Shown: positions 30,665 to 35,071 of the stretch, piece after piece
Position numbering within the stretch: position 1 is the first letter of the stretch
How the letters are laid out: each line of letters begins with the position of its first letter
Assembly: GCF_900114545.1 (NCBI RefSeq)
Contig: NZ_FOTI01000030.1
Coordinates: 1 to 35,071, forward strand
Reading direction: 5' to 3'
From: Halanaerobium salsuginis
GTDB taxonomy: Bacteria; Bacillota; Halanaerobiia; Halanaerobiales; Halanaerobiaceae
Length of the DNA stretch: 35,071 nucleotides
Notes under the pieces: model-generated
Seen by the model: the letters and a program-made list of their open reading frames with translations, nothing else
Databases searched by the model: none
What the model was told of the DNA's origin: nothing
Made by a program: the position numbers and the translations under genes

Positions 30665-31927
30665 ATGAAAAAAGGAGAAAAACTTTTAGGTATTATTGCA
30701 GTATTAATAGTTTTGTTAGCTGCTAAATTCTGGCTAAAAACTGATTTACTGTTTTTTAGGTTGTTAATAGGAACTGGACTTGGCTATACATTAGCTAGAG
30801 CTTACACAGGCTTTGCTGGCAGTGTTAATCGTGCTTACAGAACAGGCTCTACTCAATTAATGAGAACCTTAATGTTCATGTTTTTTATTACAGCTTTACT
30901 GACAACTGCCTTTTTATTTGGCAAAGATCCAGCTAGTTATAATCTCTGGATTAAACCAATTAACTTAGGTGTTATGCTAGGTGGTCTTTTCTTTGGCTTC
31001 GGTATGTCTTTATCAGTTTGTTGTGCTAGTGGAGTTCTAACTGATTTACCAGTTGGTCTACCCAGAGCATTTATAACTTTAATCTTTTTTGGTTTAGGTG
31101 TTTTTGTAGGATTTCCAGTTCAAAATACTGCCAGTTGGGTACAGGATTCCTGGTATAGTACTTATATTGGCATTAGAACTATGGGAGGAGTTTTTCTACC
31201 AGATCTCTTCCAGGGAGATGGTTTTGAAGGCTACCTTGGTGGGCTCATACTCTTAGGTGCCCTGTGCTTAATCTTTACAGTGCTATCCTATATTTATGAA
31301 AAACATCAGATTAAAACTAAAAAATATACTGGGCTGCCAATTGAAAAACTCCAGTCTGAACTTAAAGCTATTGATTTAAAAAACTTTAATCTGTTTAGTG
31401 CTGATACATATTATCACTTTTTTGAAAAACCCTGGACTTTAAAACAAGGGGCAATTGTCTTAGCTGTTATTTTCACTTTAATGATGGGAGTAACTGGTGC
31501 TGGCTGGGGTGCTTCACAACCTTATGGTATCTGGTTTGGTAAATTTTTAATGTTACTAGGTGTTCCAGCTGCCAGTCTAGCTAACTTTACCCATCTGTCT
31601 GCCAGTCATTTTACAATTCCGTTTTTTGAACAGCAAATTTCTGTACAGAACTTCGGAATCATTGTTGGCGCAATTATTTATCTTTTGACAGCAGGTAAAT
31701 TAAGTGAATCATTTACTGCTGGTCTCGAAATCGATAAAAAAGCTGCTGCTCTTTATGCTTTAGGTGGAATTTGTATGGGATTTGGAACTAGATTAGCTAA
31801 TGGCTGTAATGTAGGAGCTTTATATACTCCTATTGCTAATTTTTCTTTATCAGGTTGGATCTTCTTAATCTTTATGATTCTTGGTGGAGTAATTAGCAAC
31901 AAATTTAGTGATAAAATTTATAGTTAA
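30665..31927 (+). CDS. YeeE/YedE-family sulfur compound transporter
   Basis: This 420-residue membrane protein has about ten hydrophobic segments in two homologous halves. The signature cysteines are in GFGMSLSVCCASGVLTDLPVG (C119, C120) and GFGTRLANGCNVGALYTPI (C381). Related proteins (TsuA) import thiosulfate, with these cysteines relaying the substrate. The next gene encodes a CoA-disulfide reductase with a rhodanese domain, so imported sulfane sulfur is probably handled there. The start at ATG 30665 has GGGAGGT about 12 bases upstream, a little far. Confidence 0.9.
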   Translation: MKKGEKLLGIIAVLIVLLAAKFWLKTDLLFFRLLIGTGLGYTLARAYTGFAGSVNRAYRTGSTQLMRTLMFMFFITALLTTAFLFGKDPASYNLWIKPINLGVMLGGLFFGFGMSLSVCCASGVLTDLPVGLPRAFITLIFFGLGVFVGFPVQNTASWVQDSWYSTYIGIRTMGGVFLPDLFQGDGFEGYLGGLILLGALCLIFTVLSYIYEKHQIKTKKYTGLPIEKLQSELKAIDLKNFNLFSADTYYHFFEKPWTLKQGAIVLAVIFTLMMGVTGAGWGASQPYGIWFGKFLMLLGVPAASLANFTHLSASHFTIPFFEQQISVQNFGIIVGAIIYLLTAGKLSESFTAGLEIDKKAAALYALGGICMGFGTRLANGCNVGALYTPIANFSLSGWIFLIFMILGGVISNKFSDKIYS

Positions 31928-31960
31928 GTAAAATTAATAAATCTACAGGAGGAATAAAAA

Positions 31961-33658
31961 ATGAGTAAGAAAATTTTAGTTGTTGGGGGAGTAGCTGGTG
32001 GAGCTGGAACAGCTGCCAGAATAAGAAGACTTGATGAAGATGCAGAAATAATTATGTTTGAAAGAGGACCACATGTCTCTTTTTCTAACTGTGCTTTACC
32101 TTATCATTTAAGTGGAGTAGTTAAAGATTGTGATGATTTAGTTTTAATGTGTCCTTCAAAATTTGCTGAGCAATATAATATTGAAGCCAGAGTTAATAAT
32201 GAAGTTTTAAGTATTAATAAAGAAGCTAAAACTGTTGAAGTTAAAGATCTAATAAATGATAAAGTTTATACAGAAAAATATGATAAACTTATCTTATCTC
32301 CTGGTGCTAATCCAATTAAACCAAAAAGTATTACTGGAGTAGATAGAGATAACGTCTTTACAATCCGCAATGTAGTTGATATTGATAAGTTAAATAAATA
32401 TGTAAATTCAAATAATGTTAAAAATGTAGCAGTAATTGGAGCCGGTTATATCGGGGTAGAAATTGCTGAAAACTTTATTCATTCAAATAAGAATGTTGCT
32501 TTAGTGGAAGCAATGGATCAAGTTCTACAACCACTCGATTTCGATATGGCCCAAATTTTACAAAAAGAATTATATGATAATGGCATTAATGTGGTTTTAG
32601 CTGATCCTTTAACTGAAATACATAGTGATCATGTAGTCTTAAAATCAGGTAAAAAAATTAAAGCAGAAGCTATTGTTTTAGCTATTGGAGTTAGCCCAGA
32701 AACTAAACTAGCAAAGGCTGCTGGTCTTAAAATAGGCGAAACTGGTGGCATTGAAGTAAATCATAACTATGTAACAAGTGATCCTAATATTTATGCAGTA
32801 GGTGATGTAATCGAAGTCTATTCTAAAATTGCTCGCAGTAAAACAAGATTACCTTTAGCTGGTCCAGCTCAAAGACAGGCTCGTGCTGCTGCCAATCATA
32901 TTTATAATATACCTAATCGCAATAATGGGGTTATTGGTTCCTCTGTAATTAGAGCTTTTGATTATAATGCTGCTACTACAGGTTTAAATGAAAAACAGCT
33001 GAAAAAAGCCGGGATTTCTTATGATTTTGTTTATGTAATTCCCATGGATAAAGTTGGTTTAATGCCTGATGCTAACCCAATTCATTTTAAATTACTATAT
33101 GAAGTTCCAACTGGTAAAGTTCTGGGAGCACAGGCTATTGGAAAAGGTAATGTCGATAAAAGAATTGATATTATAGCAACAGCTATTTTATTTGAAGCAA
33201 CAGTTGAAGAGTTAACTGAGCTTGAATTAGCTTATGCTCCTCTCTTCTCAACTCCACGTAATGCAGTAAATCAGGCTTCTTTAGTTGCTACTAACTTAAT
33301 CAACAATCGTTTTAAACAAGTTCCAGTAACTAAAGTAAGAGAACTTGTTGAAAATGATGCTTTTATTGTTGATGTTAGAGAAAAAGATGAATATGCTCAA
33401 GGTCACTTAATCAATTCTATTAATATTCCTTTAAGTGAATTACGCGAAAGAACAGCTGAAATACCAACTGATCAACCTGTTTACTTACACTGTCGTTCAG
33501 CTCAAAGAAGTTATAATGCCTGCCTTGCTTTACAGGGTAAAGGTTACGAAAATGTAATTAATATCTCAGGCTCTTATCTTGGTATTTGTTGTTACGAATA
33601 TTTCCTTGATCAAACAACTGAGCGAGCTAAAATCGTAACTGAATATAATTTTAATTAA
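31961..33658 (+). CDS. cdr: CoA-disulfide reductase/persulfide reductase with rhodanese domain
   Basis: The protein has 565 residues. An FAD/NAD(P)H disulfide reductase (about 1-450) begins KILVVGGVAGGAGTAARIRR, has the single active-site Cys44 in FSNCALPY, a second GxGxxG at about 160 (VAVIGAGYIGVEIAE) and a dimerisation domain. A rhodanese domain (about 455-555) has VDVREKDEYAQGH and C511 in HCRSAQRS. The fused form reduces CoA disulfide or persulfides/polysulfide with NAD(P)H. ATG 31961 follows AGGAGGAATAAAAA, 33 bp after the YeeE-type gene. The two make a sulfane-sulfur uptake and reduction unit. Confidence 0.93.
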   Translation: MSKKILVVGGVAGGAGTAARIRRLDEDAEIIMFERGPHVSFSNCALPYHLSGVVKDCDDLVLMCPSKFAEQYNIEARVNNEVLSINKEAKTVEVKDLINDKVYTEKYDKLILSPGANPIKPKSITGVDRDNVFTIRNVVDIDKLNKYVNSNNVKNVAVIGAGYIGVEIAENFIHSNKNVALVEAMDQVLQPLDFDMAQILQKELYDNGINVVLADPLTEIHSDHVVLKSGKKIKAEAIVLAIGVSPETKLAKAAGLKIGETGGIEVNHNYVTSDPNIYAVGDVIEVYSKIARSKTRLPLAGPAQRQARAAANHIYNIPNRNNGVIGSSVIRAFDYNAATTGLNEKQLKKAGISYDFVYVIPMDKVGLMPDANPIHFKLLYEVPTGKVLGAQAIGKGNVDKRIDIIATAILFEATVEELTELELAYAPLFSTPRNAVNQASLVATNLINNRFKQVPVTKVRELVENDAFIVDVREKDEYAQGHLINSINIPLSELRERTAEIPTDQPVYLHCRSAQRSYNACLALQGKGYENVINISGSYLGICCYEYFLDQTTERAKIVTEYNFN

Positions 33659-33705
33659 GTAAAGTTGTTTAAACTAATAAATTATATAAAAATCAAATTA
33701 ATAAT

Positions 33706-33736
33706 AAAAGACCATCAAGATTCTTGATGGTCTTTT
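33706..33736 (+). terminator. Terminator after the cdr gene
   Basis: A perfect 15-bp stem, aaaagaccatcaaga / tcttgatggtctttt, has a single-base centre, with the last Ts of the stem continuing into ttttaaaa. It lies 47 bp after the stop. Confidence 0.88.
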
Positions 33737-33839
33737 AAAATTGCTATTTAGAAAAATATATGATATTTTGATGATAATAAAGCTAAATTATTCTTATTAC
33801 AAATTTTAAATGTTTAAAGCTTAAGGACGTGTAGCTAGT

Positions 33840-34694
33840 ATGTTTTTTAAAAGAAAATCACAAACTAAAAATATAAATTCTAATAATCTTATTACTCAGC
33901 AGACTAAAAATAACGAGGATAATAAAAAAAGTCCAGTCGAAAGAATCTTAACTGTTTCAACCTGGCTGTTCATTTTTTTAATCTGGTATTTAGTAACTAA
34001 GCTAGAAATTTTTACTCCTACTTTATTACCAGGACCAAAAAGAGTCTGGTTGGCCTTTTTACATATCCTTAAAAATGGTTATAATAATGTCCCCCTCTGG
34101 GTGCATTTAGGAACAAGTTTTAAAAGACTTTTTGTAGCCTTATTTTTTGCTATCTGTACTGCAATTCCACTGGGATTATTAAGCGGCTATTTTAATAAAG
34201 TAGAAGCAGTAATAGATTCAGTGGTAGAATTTTATCGACCTTTACCACCACTGGCTTACTATACTCTCTTGATTCTCTGGTTTGGAATTGATGATACCTC
34301 CAAACAAATTCTACTCTTTTTGGCTGCTTTTGCACCAATTTATTTAGCTTGTGTTTCAGCTGTTAGAAAATTAAACCAAGATTTTGTATTAAGTGCTAAA
34401 TCATTAGGTGCAGACCAGAAAGATATCTTTTTTAAAATAGTTCTACCAGCTGCTATGCCAGAGATATTTACTGGTATCAGAACTGCTTTTGGAGTTGCTT
34501 ATACAACTTTAGTTTCATCAGAAATGGTTGCTGCTACTTCTGGAATTGGCTGGATGGTTCTCGATGCCTCTAATTTCTTAAAAAGTGACGTAATTTTTGT
34601 TGGGATAATTATTATGGGAATTTCAGGTGTTTTAATTGATGCTTGCTTAAGACTGTTAGAAAGAAAAATTATTTTCTGGAAAGGTCATATTTAA
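33840..34694 (+). CDS. ABC transporter permease, TauC/SsuC type
   Basis: The protein has 284 residues: a 35-residue polar N-terminal tail, then six membrane segments. The substrate-binding-protein-dependent permease motif LSAKSLGADQKDIFFKIVLPAAMPEI lies at about 181-206, with FYRPLPPLAYYTLLILWFGI before it, typical of nitrate/sulfonate/taurine permeases. Its ATPase and binding protein are not upstream, and downstream an IS256-family element begins within 30 bp. The start at ATG 33840 has only a weak AAGGA site. Given the sulfur genes next to it, sulfonate or a related compound is a reasonable but unproven substrate. Confidence 0.87.
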   Translation: MFFKRKSQTKNINSNNLITQQTKNNEDNKKSPVERILTVSTWLFIFLIWYLVTKLEIFTPTLLPGPKRVWLAFLHILKNGYNNVPLWVHLGTSFKRLFVALFFAICTAIPLGLLSGYFNKVEAVIDSVVEFYRPLPPLAYYTLLILWFGIDDTSKQILLFLAAFAPIYLACVSAVRKLNQDFVLSAKSLGADQKDIFFKIVLPAAMPEIFTGIRTAFGVAYTTLVSSEMVAATSGIGWMVLDASNFLKSDVIFVGIIIMGISGVLIDACLRLLERKIIFWKGHI

Positions 34695-34781
34695 ATAAAT
34701 ATTTAGTTTCAATAAATATAAGGAAGTAATGTACAATAAGTTGTGTAAATTAAATATCGATATTTTTTTAAAATAAAAAAA

Positions 34782-34855
34782 GAGGAATCCTTCTTTAAGT
34801 GGTTGAATATATTTATCGACGAAAATAAAAAATCAAACCACTAGGAGGACTCCTC
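34782..34855 (+). promoter_or_regulatory. Hairpin that can sequester the transposase ribosome site
   Basis: The left arm gaggaatccttctttaagtg plus gttgaat (34782-34808) is an imperfect inverted repeat of the right arm (34831-34855), which holds the AGGAGG site (34843-34848) and ends at the ATG. In RNA read in from outside the element the ribosome site would be paired, limiting transposase production. Confidence 0.6.
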
Positions 34856-35071
34856 ATGAAAAGTATACCTGAAAAACCCAACAATGGTCAAGTGAATTTT
34901 GATGACATGATTAATGATTTGATCAAAAATTTTCTCGAAAAATTGCTTAAGTCTGAATTAACCGAATTTCTAAATTACGATAAATATGAAGTTACTGGTA
35001 AAAACTCTGGCAACAACCGCAATGGTAATTATTCTCGTAACTTCCAGACTAAATACGGTGTCATTGAAAAT
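34856..35071 (+). CDS. IS256-family (mutator-type) transposase, N-terminal fragment (window edge)
   Basis: The first 72 codons are visible from ATG 34856: MKSIPEKPNNGQVNFDDMIN, then LIKNFLEKLLKSELTEFLNY, and GNNRNGNYSRNFQTKYGVIEN, the conserved N-terminal region of IS256 transposases (NRNG-Y-R-KT-G). The full protein is usually about 400 residues. No disruption is seen; it is cut only by the window edge. The ribosome site AGGAGG is 7 bases upstream and lies in the hairpin described separately. Confidence 0.9.
   Translation, partial: MKSIPEKPNNGQVNFDDMINDLIKNFLEKLLKSELTEFLNYDKYEVTGKNSGNNRNGNYSRNFQTKYGVIEN

Larger units (their letters stand above)
34721..35071 (+). mobile_element. IS256-family insertion sequence, left part
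   Basis: The probable left terminal repeat begins near aggaagtaatgtacaataag (34721-34740) and continues ttgtgtaaat, matching the GTGTAAA motif of many IS256-family ends. The transposase starts at 34856, and the element runs off the window, so the right end and the target duplication cannot be checked. The exact left boundary is inferred. Insertion is 26 bp after the stop of the ABC permease gene. Confidence 0.75.

Noticed and set aside
1-35071. Composite transposon bounded by the two insertion sequences
   Set aside because: The edge elements belong to different families (ISL3 and IS256) and enclose ordinary chromosomal operons.
1-35071. tRNA or rRNA genes
   Set aside because: I saw no cloverleaf-like segment with TTC-RA and CCA-type ends, nor any rRNA sequence.

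Overview
The window is AT-rich (about 30-35% GC by eye) and reads as a chromosomal segment of a low-GC, anaerobic, diderm Firmicute. A member of the Halanaerobiales (Halanaerobium-like) fits best, but that is inference. The support is strong AGGAGG-type ribosome sites, frequent TTG and GTG starts, a sugar-binding protein with a signal peptide but no lipobox (suggesting a periplasm), a CoA-disulfide reductase/rhodanese protein, branched-polyamine genes and a c-di-AMP riboswitch. Both edges lie inside insertion sequences: an ISL3-family element at the left (1-345) and an IS256-family element at the right (about 34721 to the end).

Region 1 (1-4025) is accessory DNA. Two attC-like sites (817-957 and 2583-2687) separate minus-strand genes exactly as expected for integron gene cassettes, with each gene followed on its own strand by an attC ending in GTTRNNY. 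No integrase is visible, so this looks like a CALIN (cluster of attC sites lacking an integrase). The cassettes carry defence- or toxin-like genes: a HEPN/RES NAD-degrading-type protein, an Abi_C/HEPN-like protein with a membrane partner broken by one in-frame TAA, and a PD-(D/E)XK nuclease-like protein whose 3' end was replaced by the ISL3 terminus.

Region 2 (4235-7844, minus) holds housekeeping genes: a YoaP-type acetyltransferase, an AlkA-MGMT fusion DNA-repair protein, and a speD-bpsA pair for branched polyamines. Region 3 (8287-13652, minus) is a sugar-use operon: a LacI regulator, a binding protein, two permeases and a GH172 (DUF2961) glycosidase. It has a 36-bp perfect palindromic operator, an intercistronic hairpin and two tandem terminators. 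No ATPase is present, so a shared one elsewhere is likely.

Region 4 (13898-17844, minus) contains a PH-like membrane protein that appears to start at AUU, three GNAT acetyltransferases, a nucleotidyltransferase, a 5'-truncated Nudix gene and an XRE-cupin regulator. The regulator is divergent from azlCD (17982-18999, plus). Region 5 (19013-19530) is a gene graveyard with the tail of a sugar permease and a broken AraC/YesN-type regulator. Region 6 (19531-23948, minus) encodes an M20 amidohydrolase with a DUF3100 transporter pair, then a MIF homologue with a divergent ADP-ribosylglycohydrolase.

Region 7 (24003-24895, minus) is a KtrA/TrkA potassium regulator under a c-di-AMP (ydaO-type) riboswitch with its terminator. 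Region 8 (25059-30403, minus) is a copper island: csoR, copA (CPC pump), a 38-residue Cys-Cys peptide, copZ and a CopB-type CPH pump. Three matching CsoR-like operators tie it together. Region 9 (30665-33658, plus) pairs a YeeE/YedE sulfur transporter with a CoA-disulfide reductase/rhodanese protein. An orphan TauC/SsuC-type permease (33840-34694) follows and is cut off from any partners by the IS256 element.
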